DNA of 25,001 nucleotides from Anaerolineales bacterium UBA7227 (GCA_002473085.1 DKTP01000041.1:1-25001); one strand, 5' to 3'; positions 1 to 6,408 are shown, numbered from the stretch's first letter. The notes: generated by a model from the sequence alone, not told the origin. Numbers and translations: made by a program.

Positions 1-66
1 TTTTGGAAGGAGTTGCTCGGAGGGAAGAAATCCGAGGCGCAGAGTTTGAAGGAGTTGGGGTTCTGA
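1..66 (+). CDS. 3' end of an unrecognised gene (partial)
   Basis: The window opens inside a reading frame that ends with the residues FWKELLGGKKSEAQSLKELGF split over 21 codons and a TGA stop at 64-66. I do not recognise the family. The same tail, 20 of 21 residues identical, occurs again at 1098-1163, and most of the base differences between the two are third-position changes, so both copies seem to have diverged as coding sequence. The rest of the gene lies upstream of the window. Confidence 0.5.
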   Translation, partial: FWKELLGGKKSEAQSLKELGF

Positions 67-82
67 TGCTTTGGGACGCGGA

Positions 83-110
83 TGAACACGGAGTTTTGCA
101 GGTGTATAAT
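83..110 (+). promoter_or_regulatory. Putative promoter of the DUF3800 gene
   Basis: A perfect TATAAT lies at 105-110 with TGAACA at 83-88, 16 bases apart. Predicted transcription would start near 117 and give a ~30-base leader that carries a GGGAG ribosome site at 134-138. Confidence 0.5.
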
Positions 111-145
111 GCGACCACCCAACCATACTCGGCGGGAGATTAACG

Positions 146-928
146 ATGCCCTACGTTTTGTTCATGGATGAGTCTGGAGACCACAATTTAGAAAGCATTG
201 ACAGAAGTTTTCCCGCTTTTTGTCTAGCTGGCTGCATTTTTGAGCGCGAATACTACAAAGAAGTTGCGCGGCCAGCAGTGGAAACTTTGAAGCAACGGTT
301 TTGGGGAAGAACCGACGTCATTTTACATTCCAGCGAAATCCGCAAACATCGAGGAGCATTTTCGTTTTTAGGTAATGAAGCCAAACGGCAGGAGTTTTAC
401 GCTGCCATAAACGAGTTGATTGCCACCCTGGATTTCACAGTCATTGCTGTGGTCATCTTGAAGCAGGCACATCTGGATCATTATGGCGATGGAGCGAGAC
501 ATCCTTATCATTTATCCCTTGAGTTCATCATGGAAAGGTATTCGATGTTGATGAACCGTAAAGGGAAGGGTGTGGAAGGATACATGATGGCCGAGTCTCG
601 CGGCTTGAAGGAAGATACTTTGCTTAAAGGGCAATTTTCAAATCTCAAGCGGTTTGGCACTCGTTATCAACCCAACTTCGGAAATATCTCAACTTTTTGG
701 ATGGAGAAGAAAACTGCAAATATCGCAGGCTTGCAAATCGCAGATTTGATCGCCTATCCAATCGCTGCGAAGATTTTGCGTTCTGATTTGGAACAGAAGG
801 CCTTTGACGTAGTAATCGGAAAATTGGACAAAGCGCTTGCAAGCAAAGGCGGAGGGATTTTGGGATATGGTCTCAAAATCTTCCCCCAGCCTACACTTGA
901 ACATTACAATGCCTTTGGTAAGCCATAG
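146..928 (+). CDS. DUF3800 domain protein
   Basis: A 260-residue protein of the DUF3800 family. Family hallmarks visible are FMDESGD at residues 6-12, HSSEIR near 61-66, AESRG near 149-153 and LQIADLIAYP near 198-207. These acidic motifs are those of an RNase H-like fold, so a metal-dependent nuclease is plausible, but the biochemical role of the family is not established and no target can be named. The start is fixed by GGGAG seven bases before the ATG and a TATAAT promoter upstream. DUF3800 genes are common in mobile and defence-rich DNA. Here the gene sits alone between two copies of the same unrelated gene tail (1-66 and 1098-1163), and it is AT-richer than the genes after 1650, which suggests it arrived by transfer. 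Confidence 0.85.
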   Translation: MPYVLFMDESGDHNLESIDRSFPAFCLAGCIFEREYYKEVARPAVETLKQRFWGRTDVILHSSEIRKHRGAFSFLGNEAKRQEFYAAINELIATLDFTVIAVVILKQAHLDHYGDGARHPYHLSLEFIMERYSMLMNRKGKGVEGYMMAESRGLKEDTLLKGQFSNLKRFGTRYQPNFGNISTFWMEKKTANIAGLQIADLIAYPIAAKILRSDLEQKAFDVVIGKLDKALASKGGGILGYGLKIFPQPTLEHYNAFGKP

Positions 929-930
929 AC

Positions 931-961
931 AAAAAGAAAGCGAGCCTTCAGGCCCGCTTTC
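931..961 (-). terminator. Intrinsic terminator (minus strand)
   Basis: Stem GAAAGCG with CGCTTTC plus a further GGC/GCC segment across one mismatch, loop TGAA, then five T on the minus strand. The U-tract is on the minus strand only. On the plus strand the hairpin sits seven bases after the DUF3800 stop but is followed by CCGACC, so it is a weaker terminator in that direction. Confidence 0.65.
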
Positions 962-989
962 CCGACCAGGAAACCCTGATCCATCATTC
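931..989 (-). ncRNA. Candidate ~59-nt structured RNA
   Basis: This minus-strand stretch lies between a near-ideal promoter and an intrinsic terminator and contains no useful ORF. It can fold into two hairpins: GATCAGG / CCTGGTC (981-975 with 970-964, loop GTTT, one G-U pair), and a terminator hairpin GAAAGCG-GGCC type (961-936) with a single mismatch, followed by TTTTT at 935-931. The transcription start near 989 is inferred from the promoter. It could instead be only a terminator of a lost gene. I know of no matching RNA family. Confidence 0.35.
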
Positions 990-995
990 ACCTTT

Positions 996-1024
996 ATTAT
1001 GATACGGTATATACAGTTTGTCAA
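996..1024 (-). promoter_or_regulatory. Sigma70-type promoter facing the DUF3800 gene
   Basis: On the minus strand TTGACA (1024-1019) is followed after exactly 17 bases by CATAAT (1001-996). No gene begins downstream. Only the short hairpin-terminator unit 989-931 does. Confidence 0.6.
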
Positions 1025-1058
1025 CCAAGAATTTTCTAATCTCGGCTGGGGAGTCCCG

Positions 1059-1163
1059 ATGCCGCTGCCCGTGCGGTCGCGCCGCTATGACGAGGCGTTT
1101 TGGAAGGAGTTGCTCGGGAGCAAGAAGTCCGAGGCACAGAGTTTGAAGGAGTTGGGATTCTAA
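1059..1163 (+). pseudogene. Duplicated gene-tail fragment
   Basis: An open frame from ATG 1059 encodes 34 residues beginning MPLPVRSRRYDEAF. Its last 21 residues repeat the tail at 1-66 with one difference (S for G). Upstream of 1059 the frame stays open but shows no convincing coding character or ribosome site. It is most easily read as a truncated copy of the gene at the left edge, left by duplication or by insertion of the DUF3800 block. A genuine small protein cannot be excluded. Confidence 0.45.
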
Positions 1164-1260
1164 TCTCCTCGAGATACGGATTTTTAATTCTTCAAGGGAT
1201 TTTCTTTCGTTGACTCCGCGAAGCGCCCTGTGGGTCGTGATCCTTCGTGTTAATAAAGAG

Positions 1261-1399
1261 ATTTTCCAAAGATATCAGTACATCTTTCCCAAAATGACAG
1301 TACATCTTCCCCAAAACATCTAAATGTCTTTCCCAACGAGTCTAGACCCGTTCCCAAACCTTCCTAGAGAGGATCCCAATCCTTCCTGGGAAGGATTTT
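1261..1399 (+). repeat. Degenerate ~22-bp tandem array of TTCCCAA boxes
   Basis: The CCC/A junction of a TTCCCAA-like box recurs after 1267, 1290, 1312, 1334, 1355 and 1377, a spacing of 21-23 bases, i.e. two helical turns. The two best units (from 1276 and 1298) share CAGTACATCTT-CCCAAAA and match at about 18 of 22 positions. The rest of the intergenic stretch 1164-1535 holds no gene I can support. Confidence 0.55.
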
Positions 1400-1400
1400 G
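1378..1400. terminator. Perfect hairpin closing the 22-bp array
   Basis: AATCCTTCC (1378-1386), two bases, then GGAAGGATT (1389-1397), followed by TTGGG. It is compact and symmetrical, but the T-run is short, so it may be a protein-binding palindrome or a weak terminator. Confidence 0.35.
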
Positions 1401-1551
1401 GGCGGTTTTCGGCGGAAAAAGGCGCAAAATCGTGACTTTCCCAGGCTAATGTCAGACAAATCCGCCAAACCGCAAACTATTATCCGCCGTTCACGTTCCT
1501 TTCAGGGACAATTAAAGTCCGCATGTAGAATAAAGGGTGCATTCTCCTTAC

Positions 1552-1595
1552 AAACCCCGAATGGCTCGTGGCAGGCCAAACGGGGTTTGGGTTTT
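1552..1595 (+). terminator. Hairpin terminator before the inositol-phosphatase gene
   Basis: AAACCCCG (1552-1559) pairs with CGGGGTTT (1581-1588), with an inner TGGC/GCCA helix, followed by GGGTTTT. It separates the accessory DNA upstream from the housekeeping genes downstream. Confidence 0.5.
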
Positions 1596-1641
1596 AAAAA
1601 CCACTGACCGCGCGCCGCCGAAACCCCAGCCTTTTTCGGTG

Positions 1642-1647
1642 TACAAT
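1642..1647 (+). promoter_or_regulatory. -10 box, leaderless arrangement
   Basis: TACAAT ends six bases before ATG 1654, so the predicted transcription start coincides with the start codon. No Shine-Dalgarno precedes the ATG and no clear -35 is visible. Confidence 0.45.
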
Positions 1648-1653
1648 CCCGCC

Positions 1654-2430
1654 ATGAATCAACCCACCCTTGCCGACATCGAATCCCTCGCCCGCGCTGC
1701 GGGCAAAATCCTGCGCGACGGCTACGACCAGGAACACGACATCCAATTCAAAGGCGTGATAGACCTCGTCACCGAAATTGACCGTCAATCCGAAGCCTTC
1801 CTGCTGGACGAGATCTCGCGCCGCTGGCCCGAAAGCCGCGTCCTCGCGGAGGAAAGCGGCGAAAGCGGGGACGGCCGCCTGCGCTGGTACGTGGACCCGC
1901 TCGACGGAACCGTCAACTACGCCCACGGCGTGCCCATCTTCTGCGTGTCCATCGCCTGCGCCTGGGACGGGACCACGCGCCTCGCGGCGGTCTACGACCC
2001 GATGCGCGACGAAATGTTCAGCGCCGAACGAGGACGCGGCTCCCGCCTGAACGGCCGACCGCTGCGCGTCTCGCGCGCCGCCGAACTTCAACAGTCCCTG
2101 CTCGTGACGGGCTTCCCCTACGACACCTGGACGGCCAAAGTCAACAACCTCGAATACTTCGGACGCTTCGCGCGTCAGGCGCAGGGAGTTCGTCGCCTCG
2201 GTTCGGCCGCCCTCGACCTCTGCTACGTGGCCGCCGCCCGCTTCGACGGCTACTGGGAACTGACCCTCAAACCCTGGGACGTGGCCGCGGGCGGGCTGAT
2301 CGCCGAGGAGGCTGGGGCGCTCGTCACCGACCTGCAGGGCGGCGCGGACTACCTCTCCCCGCCTCAATCCGTCCTGGCGGCTGGGCGCGCCCTGCACCAG
2401 AAGATGCTCGACGTTCTGCGCGCGCCATAG
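1654..2430 (+). CDS. suhB: Inositol monophosphatase family protein
   Basis: A 258-residue protein of the Mg-dependent inositol-1-phosphatase family (SuhB/IMPase), which removes phosphate from myo-inositol 1-phosphate or related sugar phosphates in the cytosol. The metal-site motifs are all present: DLVTEID near 38-44, LAEESG near 69-74, VDPLDGTVNYAHG near 85-97 and the C-terminal WDVAAGGLIAEEAG near 209-222. Length is normal. A longer frame opens at 1537, but the family N-terminus and the TACAAT box six bases upstream support ATG 1654 and leaderless translation. Substrate cannot be told from sequence; fructose-1,6-bisphosphatase or histidinol-phosphatase activity is known for relatives. The gene stands alone. 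Confidence 0.9.
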   Translation: MNQPTLADIESLARAAGKILRDGYDQEHDIQFKGVIDLVTEIDRQSEAFLLDEISRRWPESRVLAEESGESGDGRLRWYVDPLDGTVNYAHGVPIFCVSIACAWDGTTRLAAVYDPMRDEMFSAERGRGSRLNGRPLRVSRAAELQQSLLVTGFPYDTWTAKVNNLEYFGRFARQAQGVRRLGSAALDLCYVAAARFDGYWELTLKPWDVAAGGLIAEEAGALVTDLQGGADYLSPPQSVLAAGRALHQKMLDVLRAP

Positions 2431-2457
2431 TCTCCCCGCGCATTGACGAGACGCTTT

Positions 2458-2484
2458 AAACAAAAATCCTCCTTTAAGGGAGGA
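2458..2484 (-). terminator. Terminator of the tRNA-Lys gene
   Basis: On the minus strand TCCTCC and GGAGGA (2484-2467) close a six-base loop and are followed by TTTTTGTTT. It starts six bases beyond the tRNA 3' end. Confidence 0.75.
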
Positions 2485-2490
2485 AGGTAG

Positions 2491-2562
2491 TGAGCGCGGA
2501 GAGATTCGAACTCTCAACCAATGGCTTAAAAGGCCACTGCTCTGCCATTGAGCTACGCGCCC
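2491..2562 (-). tRNA. tRNA-Lys (TTT)
   Basis: A complete cloverleaf on the minus strand. The acceptor GGGCGCG pairs with CGCGCTC (one G-U), the D arm contains GTAGCTCAATGGCAGAGC, the anticodon loop CTTTTAA sits between TGGC and GCCA and gives anticodon TTT, and the T loop is TTCGAAT. Discriminator base is A and the CCA end is not encoded. It has its own promoter and terminator. Confidence 0.95.
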
Positions 2563-2580
2563 GGGGGATAAGCGAACTGC

Positions 2581-2609
2581 ATTCTATCATGTGAAATGAC
2601 GAGCGTCAA
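2581..2609 (-). promoter_or_regulatory. Promoter of tRNA-Lys
   Basis: TTGACG (2609-2604), 17 bases, then TAGAAT (2586-2581) on the minus strand, ending 18 bases before the tRNA 5' end. Confidence 0.75.
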
Positions 2610-2838
2610 CGTGACGAGCGAATATGTTCTTCTCGAAGACGCTTGACAACTTGACTGATATGGAACGCGAACAGCGCGAACGCCGGCGCTTGCGGGGCGC
2701 AAGGGTTCGCAAATTCGCGGCATTCGCGCTGAAAATCCTCACACCTTGAGAAAGCCATACCCACGTAAGTTCGCGGTCTTTCAAAGCGGACAATTGCCGG
2801 GTACACTTGCCGGCAACAATCCACCTGAAGGAGACATT

Positions 2839-3675
2839 ATGCGATTCGTTCGTTTTCAAATCGGGGAAGAACGGCCGCAATTCGGCTGGCTGCACGGCGA
2901 CAAAGTTGGCCGCATCGAAGGCGACCTGTTCGGCGCGTACAAACGCTTGACCGCCGACATTCCCCTCAAGGATGTCCGCCTGCTGGCGCCGTCCACGCCG
3001 AGCAAGATCGTTTGCGTGGGACGCAACTACGTGGAACACGCCAAAGAACACGGCGCCGAGGTCCCGAAAATCCCGCTGATTTTTTTCAAGCCGCCGTCTT
3101 CGATCATCGCGCCGGGCGAGGCCATCCAACTTCCGCCGCAGTCCGCGCAGGTGGAACACGAAGCGGAAGCGGTGATCGTCGTCGGCAAACGCGGACGAAA
3201 CATCACCGCCGAGGCCGCGCGCGACTTTGTGCTGGGCTACACCGTCGGCAACGACGTCACCGCCCGCGACCTGCAGCAGACCGACGGTCAGTGGACGCGC
3301 GCCAAGGGCTTCGACACGTTCTGTCCCTTCGGCCCCTGGATCGACACCGACTTCGACCTGGCGGACGCGCTGATCACCTGCCGCGTCAACGGGCAGATGC
3401 GCCAGCTGGCCTCCACCCGCGACATGGTCTTCGGCGTCGGCGTGCTGGTGGCGGTCGCGGTCGGCGTCGCGGTGGGAGTGTCGGTAACGGTGGGCGAGGG
3501 CGTGATGGTCGGCGTATCGGTCGGCAGGGGAGTCCAGGTGTTGGTGAACGTGGGCGAGGGAGTCCACGTGCGCGTGGGAGGCAGGAACGGCGTGGGCGTG
3601 ATGAAGACGAAGGGCGTCTCGGAGGGCGTGATGGTGGGGAGGGCGGTGAGGGTCTGCGCGATGGCTGTCAGGTAG
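2839..3675 (+). pseudogene. Fumarylacetoacetate hydrolase family gene, 3' truncated and fused to antisense sequence
   Basis: From ATG 2839, with AAGGAG eleven bases upstream, the frame encodes a typical FAH-family protein (2-hydroxyhepta-2,4-diene-1,7-dioate isomerase / acylpyruvase type) for about 198 residues: VCVGRNYVEHAKEHG near 56-70, IFFKPPSS near 80-87, VEHEAEAVIVVGK near 106-118, GYTVGNDVTARDLQ near 134-147, RAKGFDTFCPFGPW near 154-167 and STRDMVF near 192-198. At about 3432 homology stops. The frame continues to 3675 as a Gly/Val-rich tail that is simply the antisense of a Thr/Pro-rich gene. The expected end of the family, with TGTPxGVG, is missing, so the enzyme is probably dead. 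A real deletion or an assembly join are both possible. Confidence 0.7.
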
Positions 3676-3887
3676 GATGGAGTCGGGCTGAAGTCTGGCT
3701 CGGCGGTGGGAGTTGAGGAGGCGACGGGGGCCGCTGTCATGGTTTTCGTCGCGGTGGGCGTCGCGGTGCGCGGGCCGGGCGCGCTCGCGATAGCCAGCGC
3801 CCCCAGGCAGTAACATGGGATGGTGGCGAGGATGACGTAGATGAGAGTGAGGCGTCGGCGGGCGCGGACAGCGATGGGATCGTCCAT
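3288..3887 (-). CDS. Thr/Pro-rich single-pass membrane protein, 3' end apparently lost
   Basis: From ATG 3887 the minus strand encodes a short Arg-rich cytoplasmic start, one membrane segment near residues 12-32 (LIYVILATIPCYCLGALAIA), then a long low-complexity stretch of TPT, TPTATPT and TWTPSPT repeats. Such tracts are common in secreted proteins of Anaerolineae. At about 3432 the sequence turns into the antisense of the FAH gene, so the last ~50 residues before the stop at 3288 are probably not native. TATCAT (3900-3895) lies seven bases before the ATG, another leaderless arrangement. Function unknown; the repeat region looks like a linker or wall-spanning stalk. Confidence 0.5.
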   Translation of the reverse strand: MDDPIAVRARRRLTLIYVILATIPCYCLGALAIASAPGPRTATPTATKTMTAAPVASSTPTAEPDFSPTPSYLTAIAQTLTALPTITPSETPFVFITPTPFLPPTRTWTPSPTFTNTWTPLPTDTPTITPSPTVTDTPTATPTATATSTPTPKTMSRVEASWRICPLTRQVISASARSKSVSIQGPKGQNVSKPLARVH

Positions 3888-3974
3888 GCGGGTGATGATA
3901 ACATGGGATGGGATGGTTGGTAAATAGCGATTGCTCTGTTGCAAATGGTCTTCTCAAAGTCTGAGAGTTTTCAT

Positions 3975-4038
3975 CGGAATCCCGAAGTTCTACTTCGGGA
4001 AAGCCGCGAGTAGAACTTGCGGAGTCCTTTTTGTTTTC
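3975..4038 (+). repeat. Dispersed ~63-bp palindromic repeat, copy 1
   Basis: This stretch and the reverse complement of 6409-6472 match at about 55 of 63 positions. Inside it AAGTTCTACT pairs with AGTAGAACTT, or alternatively CCCGAAG with CTTCGGG, and the unit ends in CCTTTTTGTTTT, so it can also act as a terminator. It lies ~60 bases before sbcC. Confidence 0.75.
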
Positions 4039-4088
4039 ATGCCAGCAAATGCAAGCGTCGTTCTAGTCCTATTGTAAAAGCGCGCGGG

Positions 4089-4094
4089 TATAAT
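4089..4094 (+). promoter_or_regulatory. -10 box of sbcC, leaderless arrangement
   Basis: A perfect TATAAT ends seven bases before ATG 4102. There is no Shine-Dalgarno and no good -35. Confidence 0.5.
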
Positions 4095-4101
4095 TCGAGC
4101 G

Positions 4102-6171
4102 ATGATTCCCCTCAAATTACGCATCTCTGGTTTTCTTTCGTACCGCGACGCGGCGGAACTGGACTTCGAGTCGTTCGACCTGGCCTGCATTTCGGGACAG
4201 AACGGCGCGGGCAAGTCGTCTCTGCTGGACGCGATCACGTGGGCGCTGTTCGGGAAGGCGCGCGGCGGCGACAAGGACGCGCTCGTCAATTTGCAGTCGA
4301 AGGCCGCCGAGGCCGCGCTGACTTTCGCCTACGAGGAGAATATCTACCGCGTGCAGCGCGCGTCGCCGCGCGGGAAGACGGCCGTCCTGGAGTTCCAGAT
4401 CTGGGACGGGGGGCAGGAAGGCGGGGGCGCGTGGAGGCCGCTCACGGAAAAGTCCGCGCGCGAGACGCAGAGCCGCATCGAGCAGACGCTTCGGCTGGAC
4501 TACGAGACCTTCGTCAACGCGTCGTTTATTTTGCAGGGCAAAGCCGACGAGTTCACGCAGAAAAAAGCCAGCGAGCGCAAGGCTGTGCTGTCCAATATTC
4601 TGGGGCTGGAGATCTGGGAGACGTACAAGGAACGCGCCGCGGAACGCCGCAAGGAGATCGAGCGCGAGACGGCGGGGATTGACCGAAGCATCGCGGACAT
4701 CGACGCGGAACTCGCGGAGGAGGAACCGCGCAGGCAGAGATTGCAGTCGCTCGAAGCCGACCTGAAGCGGCTGGCCGCGTCCCGCAAGACGCAGGAGGCC
4801 GCGCTGGAGAGCATCCGCAAGGCCGCCTCGGAGTTGAACGAGGAATTGGCGGCGGAAAAGGCGCGGCTGGAGGAGGAACTGCGGGGGTTGAAAGAGCAGG
4901 AAAAAGTAATCAGTAATCAGTTTTCAGTGATCAGTGGACTGACGGATCAGATGGAGAGCGCGAAGAAGACATTGACAGAGGCGGAAGAAAAACTCGCGCA
5001 ACGAAGCAAAATCGAGGAGGCGCGCAACGCGGCGAGGGAGGAGTCGGCGCGGTTGAAGGCGGAGAACGAGCTGCGGAAACTGGAGATGGACGATCTCAAG
5101 GCGCGCATTGACCAGTTGGAATCCGCCGAGGGCGCGGTCTGCCCGCTGTGCGGACAGGAGTTGAGCGAGAAACACCGCCAGTCCACGCTGAAGCAGTTGA
5201 AGGCGGATGGAAAGGAAAAGGGCGACCGTTTCCGCGCCAACAAGTCCCGCATGGACGAGTTGACGAAGGCGGCCGCGGAAGCGGAGACGTGGAGCGCAAA
5301 ACTGTCGAACGCGGAACGGGAACGGCTGACGCTGTCCGCTTCCATCGCGCAGTGGACGGAACGGATCGAGGCGGCGCGGGCCGCCGTCCAGCAGTGGGAA
5401 GCGGTCGGCGCGGCGCGGTTGAAGGAAGTAGAGTCGCTCCTCGCCAGCGGGAGATTCGCGGCGGAGGCGAAGAAGCCCGCCGTCAGCCTGGACGAGGCGG
5501 AGACGTTGCTGCTCAAATTGCAGGAGGACGAGAATCGCAAGAATCAGGAGGTCGGCGCGGCGCGTCAACTGGTGGAGGTGCTGGGGTCGCTGCGGACGCG
5601 GCGGAAGAGTCTCGAAGCGGAACGCGAGGAGACGACGCGGCAGGCGGCGCGTCTCAAGACGCTGGAACACGCTTTCGGCAAGAACGGCGTCCCCGCGCTG
5701 CTGATCGAGCAGGCGCTCCCGCAGATCGAGGCGAAGGCCAACAACCTGCTTGAACGCCTGAGCGACGGGGCGATGTCCATCCGCTTTGCGACGCAGGCCG
5801 AGTATAAAAACAAGAAGCGCGACGACCTGAAAGAGACGCTCGACATCCTCATCAGCGACGGCGCGGGCCTGCGCGATTACGAGATGTATTCGGGCGGCGA
5901 GGCTTTTCGTATTGATTTCGCGATCCGCATCGCGCTGTCCGAAGTGCTGGCGAGACGCAAGGGCGCGCGCCTGCAAACCCTGGTCATTGACGAGGGATTC
6001 GGCTCGCAGGACGCGCTGGGGCGGCAGAGACTGGTCGAGGCCATCAACACCGTGCGCGGCGACTTCGCGAAGATTTTGGTCGTCACGCATCTGGACGAGT
6101 TGAAGGACGCCTTCCCGACGCGGATCGAGGTGGAGAAAACCGAGCGGGGGTCAACGGTGAGGGTTGTGTAG
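4102..6171 (+). CDS. sbcC: SbcC/Rad50-type AAA ATPase
   Basis: A 689-residue SMC-like ATPase of the SbcC/Rad50 family, which with SbcD/Mre11 opens hairpins and blocked DNA ends. Walker A GQNGAGKSS starts at residue 33, two long coiled-coil arms (about 180-340 and 360-550) flank a zinc hook CPLCG at 347-351, the ABC signature YSGGE is at 596-600 and Walker B LVIDEGFGSQD has D630-E631. It is shorter than E. coli SbcC (about 1050 residues), giving short arms. Residues 269-278 (VISNQFSVIS) are encoded by a five-unit heptad repeat found elsewhere in the window and interrupt the first arm. No sbcD partner is nearby; the gene stands alone between inverted 63-bp repeats. The start is set by TATAAT seven bases upstream and by the family N-terminus. 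Confidence 0.88.
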   Translation: MIPLKLRISGFLSYRDAAELDFESFDLACISGQNGAGKSSLLDAITWALFGKARGGDKDALVNLQSKAAEAALTFAYEENIYRVQRASPRGKTAVLEFQIWDGGQEGGGAWRPLTEKSARETQSRIEQTLRLDYETFVNASFILQGKADEFTQKKASERKAVLSNILGLEIWETYKERAAERRKEIERETAGIDRSIADIDAELAEEEPRRQRLQSLEADLKRLAASRKTQEAALESIRKAASELNEELAAEKARLEEELRGLKEQEKVISNQFSVISGLTDQMESAKKTLTEAEEKLAQRSKIEEARNAAREESARLKAENELRKLEMDDLKARIDQLESAEGAVCPLCGQELSEKHRQSTLKQLKADGKEKGDRFRANKSRMDELTKAAAEAETWSAKLSNAERERLTLSASIAQWTERIEAARAAVQQWEAVGAARLKEVESLLASGRFAAEAKKPAVSLDEAETLLLKLQEDENRKNQEVGAARQLVEVLGSLRTRRKSLEAEREETTRQAARLKTLEHAFGKNGVPALLIEQALPQIEAKANNLLERLSDGAMSIRFATQAEYKNKKRDDLKETLDILISDGAGLRDYEMYSGGEAFRIDFAIRIALSEVLARRKGARLQTLVIDEGFGSQDALGRQRLVEAINTVRGDFAKILVVTHLDELKDAFPTRIEVEKTERGSTVRVV
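4905..4939 (+). repeat. Heptad repeat element, copy A, inside sbcC
   Basis: Five consecutive 7-bp units AGTAATC, AGTAATC, AGTTTTC, AGTGATC, AGTGGAC. At 35 bp the insert is not a multiple of three by itself, yet the frame is open through it and the coiled coil continues. The region is conspicuously AT-rich within a GC-rich gene. Confidence 0.8.
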
Positions 6172-6179
6172 TTTAAGTA

Positions 6180-6208
6180 TTGACATCCGAATTGAAGTGC
6201 GCGATACT
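6180..6208 (+). promoter_or_regulatory. Promoter of the 18-codon micro-ORF unit
   Basis: TTGACA (6180-6185), 17 bases, then GATACT (6203-6208). It begins nine bases after the sbcC stop, so the unit downstream is transcribed separately. Confidence 0.55.
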
Positions 6209-6263
6209 CACATCATCGTTTGGGGGATGAAAAGCGGAGCCATCCTTTAGAAAGGAGGAGGTG

Positions 6264-6320
6264 ATGTCTAACATGGATAGTAGTATGCAACCCAGCGCTG
6301 TGGCATCCCTCCTCAAGTAA
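6264..6320 (+). CDS. Putative 18-aa peptide or leader peptide
   Basis: ATG 6264 to TAA 6320 encodes MSNMDSSMQPSAVASLLK. It follows an exceptionally strong ribosome site, AGAAAGGAGG at 6250-6259, which is complementary over ten bases to the expected 3' end of 16S rRNA. A promoter lies 56 bases upstream and strong hairpins follow. The purine site can be closed by a small CCTT/AAGG hairpin (6244-6255), and GAGGAGG at 6255-6261 is exactly complementary to CCTCCTC at 6308-6314 near the end of the ORF. Too short for homology; it may be a leader peptide, a small toxic peptide or a structured RNA that only resembles an ORF. Confidence 0.4.
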   Translation: MSNMDSSMQPSAVASLLK

Positions 6321-6338
6321 GCAAGGACGCCACAGCGC
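6295..6338 (+). promoter_or_regulatory. 10-bp hairpin with anti-Shine-Dalgarno loop
   Basis: GCGCTGTGGC (6295-6304) and GCCACAGCGC (6329-6338) form a perfect stem. The 24-base loop holds CCTCCTC (6308-6314), which can pair with the ribosome site, and the micro-ORF stop codon. A ribosome reaching the stop would open this stem. It overlaps the next hairpin by three bases, so the two may compete. Confidence 0.5.
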
Positions 6339-6382
6339 AAACAGGCGCCGCCCCTCTTCGGAAGGGCGGCGTTCTGTTTGCG
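6336..6382 (+). terminator. Long GC-rich hairpin, probable terminator
   Basis: CGCAAACAG (6336-6344) pairs with CTGTTTGCG (6374-6382) around CGCCGCCC (6346-6353) and GGGCGGCG (6364-6371), a ~17-bp stem capped by a CTTCGG-type loop. The inner stem alone is followed by TTCTGTTT. No long T-run follows, so termination efficiency is uncertain. Confidence 0.5.
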
Positions 6383-6408
6383 TCAACGGGGACGTTGGGA
6401 CTCCGACT

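Noticed and set aside
689..1024. 111-codon minus-strand ORF overlapping the DUF3800 gene
   Set aside because: It begins inside the predicted minus promoter and would cross the terminator hairpin. There is no ribosome site or recognisable domain.
1261..1399. CRISPR array
   Set aside because: The conserved part is only ~7-18 bases with a 22-base period, too short for repeat plus spacer, and no cas genes are present.
1537..1653. N-terminal extension of the inositol monophosphatase
   Set aside because: The extra residues overlap the terminator hairpin 1552-1595 and have no family counterpart. The TACAAT box fits ATG 1654.
2587..3957. 456-codon minus-strand ORF rich in His/Arg
   Set aside because: It is a shadow frame of the FAH and Thr/Pro-rich genes. 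The Thr/Pro frame with its membrane segment explains the strand better.
4924..6090. 388-codon minus-strand ORF
   Set aside because: It is antisense to sbcC, which carries all family motifs. The Arg/Leu-rich product has no recognisable domain.
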